Assembly: GCF_025698545.1 (NCBI RefSeq)
Contig: NC_068575.1
Span: 45,765,980-45,829,979 of the forward strand
Source of the DNA: Gossypium raimondii
Lineage: Eukaryota > Streptophyta > Magnoliopsida > Malvales > Malvaceae
Length of the DNA: 64,000 nt
Direction: 5' to 3'
Below, piece by piece: positions 46,531 through 58,400 of this stretch. The translations under genes were made by a program, and so were the position numbers. Position 1 is the stretch's first letter. The number at the start of each line of letters is the position of its first letter. The notes beneath the pieces were generated by a model. The model had not been told where the DNA came from. It searched no databases and worked only from the letters and a program-made list of their open reading frames with translations.

Positions 46531-47458
46531 GGGAATTTTGCTAAGTTGTAAAATATGAGGGTCATAATTGGAAATTCTGTAGCCTAGGAGGGATGCCAAA
46601 TGATTTAAGTAGAGCTACGGTGTGATTGGGACGAAAAGTCACAAGAATGAATGAGCTTGGTAGGTTTGAGGGACATTGACCACTGGGATAGTGAGAAAAT
46701 TTGCCAAAGGCGATGATGAATGGGGCCAGGGAAACATCTTAACCCCAAGTTAGGATGAAAATATGAAAAAGCTCCTTAGATAATGAGATATACATAGTCC
46801 ACCAAGGAAGCTATAAATCGCACATGGTTTAATAAAACACGGAATAAGCTCTACTGGGATCCATGAGTCATAAGCCGACAAAAAGATATACATAAATTGG
46901 TTTTGAATAGACTGAGATCATGTTTGAGTTAAATTTAGTTAAAATTGGTTGGGTGGCTTGTTGTCATGAAATGAAATGATTTTAGCTTGGTTTTAACGGT
47001 ATAAAATGTTGAGAGTCAATCTAGGTAGCTTTGCATGCCTTGAATTGGAATCAAATGGTATTTTTTGGCCAAAACAAGGTTTACGTTACGACTACAATTG
47101 TCCAATTTTGCAATGTAGTGTTGACAGTGAATTATGTCTTGACGTCAGTATGCTCGAAGTCACAAAGTGACTTACTGTGTTGGCAACGTCACGACGTGGA
47201 GGATGTAAGGTTGCGACGTCAGCTCTGAATTTTTAAAACTTTACAATTTGATCCTAATTCAAACTTGGGTTAACAAAAGAGCTTTCTTAAGTTTGTGTAG
47301 GACTTAAAAATGATTGTGTAATACATTATGTACTTAAATGTTAATTATTTATGTATTTAAATGATGGTATATTCCATGATGTTTTGAATTTATTAAATCA
47401 ATGATCATAACATCTCGTAGCTCAGGTCCAACAACCGAGTTGAGTATGGAGTGTTACA

Positions 47459-48870
47459 AATAGTCCATTGAACCTCAAGCTTAGGAACCTTCCCAATATT
47501 AGTATCAATAGTAGGAGTTTGCTAACTAGTGAGAATAGATCTCTATGCGTTTTCATTGTCAAACTTAATGTAGGCTTTCATTTTAGCCTTTAAGTAGGGA
47601 TAATTGTCATTCTCAAGCATAGGGGAATGAGTAATCGACGAACTTTCCATTTTTAGCAAAAAATAGCATAAAAATTCACCACTAGATATGTTAAGTATCT
47701 GCTCTGATACAATTGTTGCTACATTAAGTTGCTTATTTGCTTAACACAACAAGTGCAATGGAAATGCTAGATTGTAATGACCATTACGACGAAACCGTGT
47801 AAATAAAAAACCAAATAACACTAATAATTTAGTTACGCAATTCGGTTTCTCTACGTTTGCAGAGCCTAGCTTAATGAGAAATTCCACTATCTTTAGTCAA
47901 TAATACAATAAGTGACTTGCACTCTATCACTCTGCAAATATAAATACCTCATCTTTATACTTAAAGACTAGAACTCTTACCTCCAAATCCTTTGTTTAAG
48001 AACTTAGGCAATAAACACTCTCAACAATGTTTACAATACAAACTTTGCACTCTCTTACAAAAATAGTTCCTCAATGAGCAAATTCAAGTGCTCTCAGTAA
48101 GCTTTCTTACAAAACGTAGACAAGCCTTACAACATATATTCAATTTGGCTTGCTAACATAAAATCTAAATGAATACAATGTAACTCCTTGAAAATAGCTA
48201 CTACAATCACAATAATCAAAGTACAATCAATTGAAGATCTTATTTACAAAATAACTACACAATCTTTATCAGTCTTCCATGTTTCAAAAGATAATTTGAT
48301 TCACTTGAATCCAATCTAATTTTCAAATGCCAAGGATTAGTTTTCCATAGATGGACCATAATATCTTTAATAAAATAACACATAACCCGGTTCAAAGATT
48401 TTTTTCGTTAAATTGCCAAATCTAATAAGGCAAACATTTAAGCTACCTTAATGATAGTTTGCAGTTTGCATTACTAATGCCACTCACCAATTATCAGCTC
48501 ATTTTGCCTCAAAAGATAAAACCTCTTATTTATATACACAAGGCTTTTCGAGAACAACTCGATCACTTCATATCCATTAATAAAAGAAACCAAGTAACTA
48601 ATAGTTTAGGATAAATTTTTAAAAGTCAAATTTTGTCACCTTGTAAATGATGATGTCTAAATTTATTAATTTTTTAAGAATTTGAACTAAAATAATAAAT
48701 TTTGTAAACAATGATAGTTAAATTTGTTAAATTATTTATATTTAGATTAAATCGATAGAATAGATAAACAATAAAGAGTTAATATTTTTATTAGATCAAT
48801 AAAAAGGCTCACATCAACTTTTCATCACTCACCTAACAATAACTTTCTATCACTCTAATAACAATTAACA
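47459..48870 (-). mobile_element. Ty1/Copia remnant, 5' LTR and gag start
   Basis: In minus orientation there is an LTR (about 48600-48870 down to 47714, ending TGTAGCAACA). Next comes a primer site matching the initiator methionine tRNA (TGTATCAGAGC, 47700-47712), and then a short leader and the beginning of a gag-like reading region to 47459. A TATA-like box lies at 48529-48540, read on the minus strand. The remainder is replaced by the gypsy-type LTR. It is broken and old, and the outer LTR border is approximate. Confidence 0.6.
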
Positions 48871-49059
48871 TGAGAATAACTAAAATATTTAATTCCGAAA
48901 ATCCTAATGACTAAATAAAAAATTTATATTTGAGTAATTAAAATGGAAACAACTAAATAGTTTAATGACTATTTTTCTACTTTACCTTCTATTTTAATTC
49001 GAAACCAAGGGGCTAGAATGACGAAATTGTTTACGGACGGGTCTGTCGGGCTGAACAGA

Positions 49060-49149
49060 ATGGACAAGCCTACGGCGTGCAGGCGGGAAAAAACTCACCC
49101 ATCCGGAACCGCTACACTCTCGAAAACCCCCCAAATCAACCTCTCGTGA
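49060..49149 (+). promoter_or_regulatory. Possible upstream ORF of LIG6
   Basis: An ATG at 49060 opens a 29-codon frame closed by TGA at 49147-49149, 35 bases before the LIG6 start and in another frame. It matters only if transcription starts upstream of 49060, which the sequence does not show. Confidence 0.35.
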
Positions 49150-49166
49150 AAACTCTCCCTTCTCCT

Positions 49167-49176
49167 CCGCGCCAAA
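49167..49176 (-). promoter_or_regulatory. E2F site upstream of LIG6
   Basis: The minus strand reads TTTGGCGCGG, a perfect match to the plant E2F consensus TTTSGCGCGS. It lies 9 bases before the LIG6 start codon. E2F factors switch on replication and repair genes at the G1/S transition. Confidence 0.6.
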
Positions 49177-49184
49177 CGCTGCCA

Positions 49185-52100
49185 ATGTCATCTCAAGGGA
49201 CGGCCACCGCCACCAAAACACTTGCGCTAGACTCCACCCAACTATACCTCACTGCCATAGACTCTTCCGATTCCACCCTTTCTTTTCCCCCTATCCCCTC
49301 CTCTTTCCCTCCCTCTAAACTCATACCCAATACCCGATTCCTTGTCGACTCCTTCCGCCACTCCACCACCACCACCTTCTCCGCCGCCTACTTCCTCTCC
49401 CACTTCCACTCCGACCACTACTCCGGCCTCTCCCCTTCCTGGTCCAAAGGCATCATCTTTTGTTCCCACCTCACTTCCCTCCTCCTCATCCAAACCCTTA
49501 AAATCCCGCCTCATTTCGTCTTCCCTTTACCTCTAAACGACCCCGTTGTGGTAGATGGCTGCGAGGTCATTCTCATTGACGCCAATCATTGCCCCGGTGC
49601 TGTCCAGTTCTTATTCAAAGTTCCCACAAAAAATGGGAGCTTTGAAAGGTATGTTCACACGGGTGATTGTCGTTATTGTAATTCGATGAAGTTGAATAGT
49701 TATTTGAATGACTTTGTTGGTTGTGATACGATTTTTTTAGATACTACTTATTGTAATCCAAAATTCGTGTTTCCTTCTCAAGAAGAATCGGTTGATTATG
49801 TAGTTAGTGTGGTAGATAGGATAGGAAAGGAATTTAAGGAAAAAAAGGTTTTGTTTCTTGTTGCCACTTATGTTGTTGGAAAAGAGAAGATTTTGGTTGA
49901 GGTCGCGAGGCGATGTAAGAGGAAAATATTTGTTGATGGGAGGAAAATGGAGATTTTAAATGTTTTGGGGTATGGGGGTGATAAAGTTTTCACCGTAGAT
50001 GAGAGCGAGAGTAACGTTCATGTTGTTGGTTGGAATGTATTAGGCGAGACTCGGCCGTATTTTCGGCCGAATTTTGTGAGAATGAAAGAGATTATGGAGG
50101 AAAAAGGGTATGAGAAGATTGTTGGTTTTGTGCCGACTGGGTGGACTTATGAAATTAAACGGAATAAATTTGCAGTGAGGTCAAAAGGTTCAATCGAGAT
50201 ACATCTAGTCCCTTACAGTGAGCATTCTAATTATGATGAGCTTAGAGAATATGTGAAGTTTTTGAAACCAAAGAGAGTTATTCCTACTGTTGGTATGGAC
50301 ATTGAGAAGCTTGACAGTAAGCATGCTGATAAATTGAGAAGGCACTTTGCTGGTCTGGTTGATGAAATGGCAAATAAAAAGGACTTCCTGATGGGTTTTC
50401 ATCGTGGCAATTATGGGAGTGTAGAAAAAGTTGAAATGGATGCTAGTCCCAACTTGAATGAGAACAAGGACATGGAGAGAAAGAAAAATATATTGGAAAT
50501 GAAATCTGTTGAGAGTAAAAATGCAGATATTACTTTGAATGATTCATCTCCTGTGCAGAAACCTGATTCACAAGATTCAGCTATACCGAGTGAGGAGGAA
50601 AGAGAGAGAAAGATTGAGGAATTAGGTGACTTTTTGCCCAGATGGGTGACCAGGGACCAGAAATTAAATTTGATCAGCAGCTCAAGATGGAATGTTGTTG
50701 AAGCAGTTTCTAATTTTTATGAACATGAAAATGAGTTATACGAGCAAATCTCTGCTTTTAGAACTTCTGATTCTGCCTCTGCTGCTCAGGCAGGTTCATC
50801 TAACAACTCTGTCTCACCTTTGAATTCAGGGCCCTTTAGAAGTAGCAGTCATGAAAGTTTAATCAGTCATTTAAGTCAAGCCAGCAAGCCTTCTAGTTTT
50901 AAACTTTCAGTTCGGAGTAACATATCTCCTGGTAAAAGGAAGAAAAATACTGAGAACAAGTCAAATAAGAAAGTAAAAAGCAACTCAAAACTGGAATCTA
51001 GCGGGTCAAAGCAACCTATGATAACTAGCTTCTTCGGTAAAGTTTTGGTTGATGACTCTAAAGGTGGTGGGACTGGCTTGAAAATTGAGGAATGCCCTAA
51101 AGAAGAAATCACTTTGCCTGGTGACTTGACTAAATCATTTACAGAGAAAATAGATCAGTTTATTCAGATAATAAATGGCAATGAATCGTCAAGAAACTAT
51201 GTGGTCAACTTACTTGAGAAGACCCAAGGAGATATCAACAGGGCACTGGATATATATTATAGTAATCCTGAAGTGAACCATGATGAGAATATGGAAAATA
51301 TTGTAGTTTCCAGCAAATCAGCTCCGGTCTGGAGCTGTAGTAATGATTGCCCTGTTAGCAAGAATGAACATGTGCTGGAGGAGTCAAGATCTATTCCGGA
51401 TTCATCTTTGCAAGGACAACCAGTGGAAAATGTTGACGTAACTCTTGTATCATTGCCTCCTGATAAATATAAACCCATTGAGCATGGTTGGTGTCAAGAA
51501 GTTTTCATTTGCCATTTTCTTAATACTATATCTTGAAATTCTTCTAATTCTGTAGTATGGTAGCATCTATTTAGAAGTTATTTTATTGTTTTTAAATGCT
51601 AGGCATTTTTCTTTGAGTTATATTCCTGTTGCATCTTCGGTGTCTCTTTCTTTTTGTGGCAAGTTCATAGAACTTCTCAGAATCTCAGCTTATTCACAAA
51701 ATTTTAAAACTCCTACTGAGACGTCTGTGCAGCATGCTGGAGGTCTGACCAGCCTGCTCCATATGTCCATCTTGCACGGACTTTTGACCTTGTTGGCAGT
51801 CAAAGGGGCAAGATCAAAGCTACTTCTATGCTTTGCAATATGTTTAGGAGGTTGGTAAGATTGTATCTTATTATTTTGTGTATATCTCTTGGTTGTGAAA
51901 TCAAAGCTTGCATTGCTTTACTTATAACTGAATGCCAGCCCTTTTTCCTTGACATCTTCTTTCAACCAGTTTGCTGGCCTTGTCCCCCGAGGATGTGCTT
52001 CCTGCTGTGTATCTGTGCACCAACAAAATTGCCGCTGATCATGAAAATATTGTTAGTCCACTTCGCCAGTTCTCCTGTCTGTATCTTCCTTTTGTTGTTT

Positions 52101-55100
52101 CACGCAGTAGTTGATTCTTACTCTCTATTCCTTAAAAGATAATTTCCCCTTTAGATTGTATATTGTAGGTTGCTTAACAAATAAGAAACAGAATATTAAT
52201 AGAGATTAGCTGAAAAAGAAAAGATGCATTCATGCTGTAGTAATGATGCAGGAATTGAATATTGGCGGTAGTTTGGTTACATCTGCACTGGAAGAAGCTT
52301 GTGGGACTAACCGTTCAAAAATAAGGGATATGTACAATGACATGGGTGATCTTGGTAGAAGCAGATAATTCCATTCAAAAATTTCCATTTTCTGTTAGAC
52401 TTTTTCATCCATAATTTTTGGCATCTTCTTACCACCTTTTTTTGGTCTAAGGTGATGTTGCACAAGCATGCCGACAAACCCAAACTTTACTTGCTCCTCC
52501 ACGACCACTATTAATTAGGGATGTATATTCTGTGCTTCGGAAGATAAGGTATGATCAGCCCAGTATTGATCCTGCAGCAACACATGATTATAAAATTATT
52601 GAAATATTGAATCCGTTACTAGATACTGATCTGTTTCCAGAGATGTAGGGAAGTATGAGTGTCATAATAATTTGCAGTTCTTAGAACTCGAAGTAATTGG
52701 TTAATGCCTAGGTTTTGCTGGTAAGAAAATAACTGAGAACTTGTACAATATTTCTTTCTTCATAAGATTAAGAACTGATTTCTCATTTTCTTGATAGATT
52801 AGAAGCAGAATGTTATTAACACTTCGTTGATGATAAGACAAAACATTGCGTCACCAGTGATCTCATGTTCTATATTTTGCTATAAAATATCTAATGGTTT
52901 GAATAGTTATTCATGGTCACTTGAGTGCCAGATGCATTCGATTGTGCCTATAGATTCTTGCACTAAAACAAGCCTTTGATATAAGTTCTCTTTATTTCTT
53001 ATTTCTGAATAAGAGAAACTCAGTTCATTTTTTCCATGTATTAGTATCCATTTGGTATGATTTTAAAATTTGAGAAATATGCGTATCATTTTGTTTTGTA
53101 TTATTTTAATCTTTGTCATGTATATTCTCTTTTTCCCATTTTCCTCATATAGCATTTATCAGTGTACAAACAGGCAGCGGCAGCACCATGCGGAAGAAAA
53201 ACCTTATCGTGAATCTTATACGTTCATGTAGAGAGAAAGAGATGAAGTTTCTAGTGAGAACTTTGGTAAGATTTGAAAATGATATTTCTTGTATGTATCT
53301 TATGTAGGTGATTCTTGATTTTATTTATGTAAGTATCTGGTATGCAACAGTATGAAAAGAGCAGAAGGTTAATATTTTATTTTTGATAGGTGATATCTTT
53401 TCTGAAGATGGATAGTGAGTTTCTTTATTATCATATTAGAGTTTAGCACATTTGACAAGATCTTATCATATTAATATTCCCCAAATTGATGCTTCTTTCG
53501 TAGTAGATGTGATCAAGGCAAACACTATCTTGTGCTGTTATTTTTTACTGCGCATTGTCTTGATTGCTATCAACCTTCACGTGCTTTATAACAAAATTTT
53601 TTAGCAATTTTCGTGGAGGCATGTTAAGATTTTTGAATTTGTGCATTTGTTGTAGACTTCATGAATGTGAATGAAGGATTCCTTGTGGCACGGTTCTTAA
53701 TTTGGTGTACAAGCATTGACTTGTTCTGCAATGTCTTCTGTTTTGAAATTATGGCACACAGGTCAGGAATTTGCGAATAGGAGCAATGATGAAAACTGTT
53801 CTTCCTGCATTGGCTCAAGCAGTTGTCATGAATTCCTCTCGTGATCTTTGTCATGAAGGGACAGCAGATTGTCTAAAAGAAAAGCTCCAGGTTTGATACA
53901 AATCATAAGCTATAATTTTTTTTTTCTTTTTTGAAGAGTATGAAATCGTAGATCTGTTTATGAAGACTTGATGTTTACATCATGCCACTATGGGTAAGAA
54001 GTATTAAAGCAATGAGTGGATTAACTTTTAACCTTCCCCAAAAAAAAAAAAAAAAAAAAAAGGGGGGGGGTGTTAAGTGGTGAATATGTTGATGTTTGTG
54101 TTAGTTTCATCTAATTTCTGTCTAGGTCGTACTACCAAAGGTATCTATTAGATTTATCTACATGCATAATGCTATTTTCAACATTGCTTGTTTTCTGTGC
54201 AAGTGATTATTTGTTTCTGTTTGTGATTTGATCTTGTGGTTACTTGTCAGGAACTTTCTACAGCAGTAACCGAAGCATATAATGTACTTCCAAATTTGGT
54301 AAGTGGTTATACATTTTATATCAAAGTTCTTCAACTTTATGTTCTTCTTCTATTTCTTTTAAGTTCCTGATTTTCCTTACCCACTTTATGAGATTTTTTT
54401 ATATAATATGTGTGATAGCTTTTCTTTGATGTAATTATATATGCGTTAGTTTGCTCTTGATATCTTTCTTTCTTATAAATTATAAATTTGAGTCTGTTTC
54501 ATTTGCTTTGTAACATATTGCACATGCCAGTTTGTTTCCTTTCCTTCTCTCCATTCTTCTGGAAGCAGCATAAGATAAAATATGTTTGTTTTGGTACATT
54601 TACGCTGATGATGCTTTGTGGATAGGATTTGCTTGTTCCTTCACTAATGAAGGAAGGTATTGCATTTTCATCATCAACCTTGTCAATGGTTCCGGGAATA
54701 CCTATTAAACCCATGCTTGCAAAGTATGTATACATGTCACTCTTTTGAATCTTTCTTGTATATCAAATTGTTCTAATGCTGTTGCCTATGGGTGGTATTA
54801 TTCTCCATGATCGTAGAATTACCAATGGGGTTCCAGAAGTACTGGAGCTTTTTCAAAACAAAGCTTTTACATGTGAATATAAGTAAGCTCTTTTCTCTCC
54901 CTCTCCGTGTGGATCATGCACATTTCCTCTAGTTTAAAATTGCATTCTTTGCTATTTTGGGATATTGCAAGAAACAACTGTGAAGCTTTCATGCCTCCCT
55001 AGTATAACACCATATTCTTTTGTTTCACTCAATGTGGTTGAGTTTTTTCTTGAATCGCGTTAGTTGGATAACTGATGCAAAGGCAGGTCTTGGAATTTTC

Positions 55101-55393
55101 TCACTTTCCTTCCGCATCTCTTAGTTTTATTATATGTTGGGTATGATTGAGTGTTTCTCTTTGCATGTAATTTTCAGATATGATGGTCAGCGTGTCCAGG
55201 TTCACAAATTGGCTAATGGAGCAGTGCGTGTCTTTTCACGAAATGGGGATGAAACAACATTAAGATTTCCAGATTTAATTAATACAATTAAAGAATCTGC
55301 TAAGCCTGCTGCCCAGACTTTCATATTGGATGCTGAGGTGAGATTGTCTAATGGCAACTTGCCTTTTACTTCTTTGAGATTGGCTTCTTTGTT

Positions 55394-55430
<37 letters not shown>

Positions 55431-58400
55431 TTGGTTATTCTTGCAACATTAACTGAGCTGTAGAATATCTTAGATGGAACATACCCTTATGTGTTGCCAA
55501 TTCTGTTTATCGCTGTGGCTTCAGGTAGTTGCAATCGATAGGAAGAATGGTCACAAGCTGATGTCCTTCCAAGAATTATCTTCAAGAGAAAGAGGGAGCA
55601 AAGATTCTTTGATCACAGTGGACAAAATAAAGGTTCACTTTATTTTCACTTTGTAATATTACATGATTAGATTTACTATTTTTGTGGAAGTTTGATGATG
55701 CAAGCATTAAGCATTGAAGCGAATTGAAAGTAATCTTATGACATGAAGGATCTGCATAGCTGTTTCACTTATTGTTGTTTAAGAAACCTATTTCCCTTGT
55801 GCTTTCCTAACTGATGTTAGGGGCCCTTTGAATATAGAGTTTTCACGTTCACTCATCTTCTCTTATAAGTTCAACTTTTATTTCCTGTATCCTAAATTTA
55901 AATTTGGAGGTTTCTTTCTAATATCGTTGTAACTTGCAGGTTAATATTTGCGTATTTGTGTTTGACATCATGTTTGCTAATGGAGAGCAGTAAATATCTT
56001 GAACCCTCTCTTGGAATTGTTCTGAGTTTCCTTTATTGACATATATCTATATAGATATATAGACTAAAAAATTGAGGACAAGTTATAGCAGGAGTGTTTT
56101 CTGATACTATGAATGAACCAAAAAACAGGAGCTTTCCCATGAGCAATAGTATATTCATTCTCAGTTTTATATCTTTCCTCGCTGCCTCTTGCATTCACAA
56201 CATGCATTTGCAGAAGTGCATGCTAGAAATTCATCTCTGTTACTTGAACTTGGGTGTGGATGTTGGATATGGGTATTTGTCCTACATTGGTATTTTCAAT
56301 TTTATCCAAGTTTTTTATGTATCTGGAGGATCCTTAAAAGGTCATATTCCTATACCTATGTCTAGATATGCATCAGATAAGGGTGTTGGACATGGGTACT
56401 TCAACAACGATGAAGAATTGGAGTAACATAGAAATTCATTAAATGACGGAAATTTGGCTAGTGATTTTTTGCCTTCAAAGTGTGCATTCGTTTGACACAT
56501 TATATTTCTGTCATCATGATGAATTCACTTGACCACAACCAAGTTTCCTTGTTGATAAAGAACTTTTGAATGAACTTCTAATTACCCCAATAGGTTGCCA
56601 TGTTTCCGATGTGGTATAGATTTTGTGCTTTCAACTGCTTTTCAATCTACTTCATTTAAATTAAATGACTTGAGTGCCATATCTCTCTCTGCATAATTGA
56701 AAATGGACTTTATGCTGCTCTGGCTTATTCCTTCACTAGAGGACCTTGCAAATGCTATTGAGTGTCCCTGTGACATATAGGGATTTATGAGCAATTAGTA
56801 TAAGAGTTTTATCACTGCTTGTAGATTCCTTTCTGATGTGATAGAGATTGGTTAGTGCAATTGAAATATTATCCCCGCATTTACTTCTGCGTTTAAAGTG
56901 AGAAAACTGAAGAGTTAGTTGACAGTATTACCATTAATTTTATTAAAGGGGAAAGATTATGAGCAACTGAAGCATAAGTTCTGGAAACCTATGTTACTAC
57001 TACTCTTCATTTTTCTTAAGTATCCGTGTTCAACACTCATGCCCAATGTTTATTTGGACTGGGTATTGGGATATAACCCTCTAAGGACCCTCCAAATAAA
57101 TAGAATAACTTAAATAGATTGAACGTCCCCGTGTGTGATGCATACTCGTATCCAACACTCACATTTTGGTCCGAGTAACATAGCTAGTAACTTAAGTATT
57201 CACTCACTTCTGTTACATACAGAAAGTCATACGATTTTATCAACATATACTGTTGTATGTCAATCACCTAAAATCTGGCTATTGTTATAGTTAAGCATTT
57301 TTTTTTCTAGAACAAAAGACTAGAGTGTAGATCTTCTTGTAGCTGTAAATCTGTGTCTGAAAATAAATCTTATATTACAAATAGGTGTCCCTCTTATTTT
57401 TGCTGCTATTTTCTTATTTTTCATTAAAATTAAAAAAAAAAGATATAATTTCCATTACAGGCTGCTAGGTGTTCCTCTACGCCAAAGAAGGAAATGTATG
57501 CCTTTCCCCTCCCACAATTTTTTCTTTTTCAGGTTAATTTATTTCATAGTCCCACTTATCAAACTCTTGTGAGTTGTAAGTTTAATCTTTTCTCTCATGC
57601 TAAAAAACTTTAGGTTTGAAGGATTTGTTTCATGACGAGAAGTTGGGTCATTTTGAATATGCAAAAGAAATCACAGTAAGTCCCCTCTGCTTTCCTTGTT
57701 TACAGTACAATTTTTTAGTTATTAGCTTGGACGTCAATGTCAGATATTTTCCTGTGTCTGACACAGGTATATTTATTTACTTATTTCAAATTTCTTTTAT
57801 GTATTTGGAGGATACTTGAAAGGTTATATCTCCACACATATCCAAATATATGTCATACATGGATACTTCAAGAAAAATGAGTCAGAGCAACATAGGACTG
57901 ATTGGTATTGTTTATGATTTCTTGCTAAATAGGTGGAAGCAGATGATGCTTGTTTGACCAGTGAGGCCACGTTTACTCAGATAAACTCTTTTCTCGAAGA
58001 TGCATTGCAGTTCTCATGTGAAGGAATTATGGTTAAAGCCTTAGATACTGATGCTGGATACCTTCCGTCAAAACGTAGTGATACATGGTTAAAGGTTTTG
58101 TGATTACCGGAACATTTTAATCATTTAACTGCTCAGAAGTAGGAAGAGAGCTAAATATTGAATCCGATTGCTTGGTGTTCTCTCTTAGGTGAAGCGAGAC
58201 TATGTGGAAGGATTAAGCGATTCCCTTGATTTAGTCCCAATTGGTGCTTGGCATGGCAATGGAAGAAAAGCGGGATGGTAATGAATGACCCTATGTATAT
58301 GTATATGTATATGTATATGCATATGTAACATGCCCAACAGATATTTGATGTTGTGCACATCTGCGATAAGTGTTGTCAAGGTGTGCACCTAGGCACAGCT

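Larger units (their letters stand above)
44620..47458 (+). mobile_element. Gypsy-type LTR inserted in a Copia remnant
   Basis: The 3' end is AGTGTTACA at 47458, and the last several hundred bases resemble those of the LTR at 19869-22813. A TATA-like ATATATATAGG lies near 44720. Without the nested MITE it is about 2.2 kb, similar to the solo LTR at 527-2609. The left border is uncertain within about 44598-44650. It contains the 27-bp minisatellite and the hAT MITE. No internal region adjoins, so it is probably a solo LTR. Confidence 0.6.

Noticed and set aside
49077-49184. Extension of LIG6 by 36 residues upstream of 49185
   Set aside because: The extended frame begins at a GTG, not an ATG. 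The ATG at 49185 fits the family N-terminus.
49242-49536. Glycine-rich minus-strand and proline/serine-rich plus-strand frames overlapping LIG6 exon 1
   Set aside because: Shadow frames of the GC-rich start of the LIG6 coding sequence.
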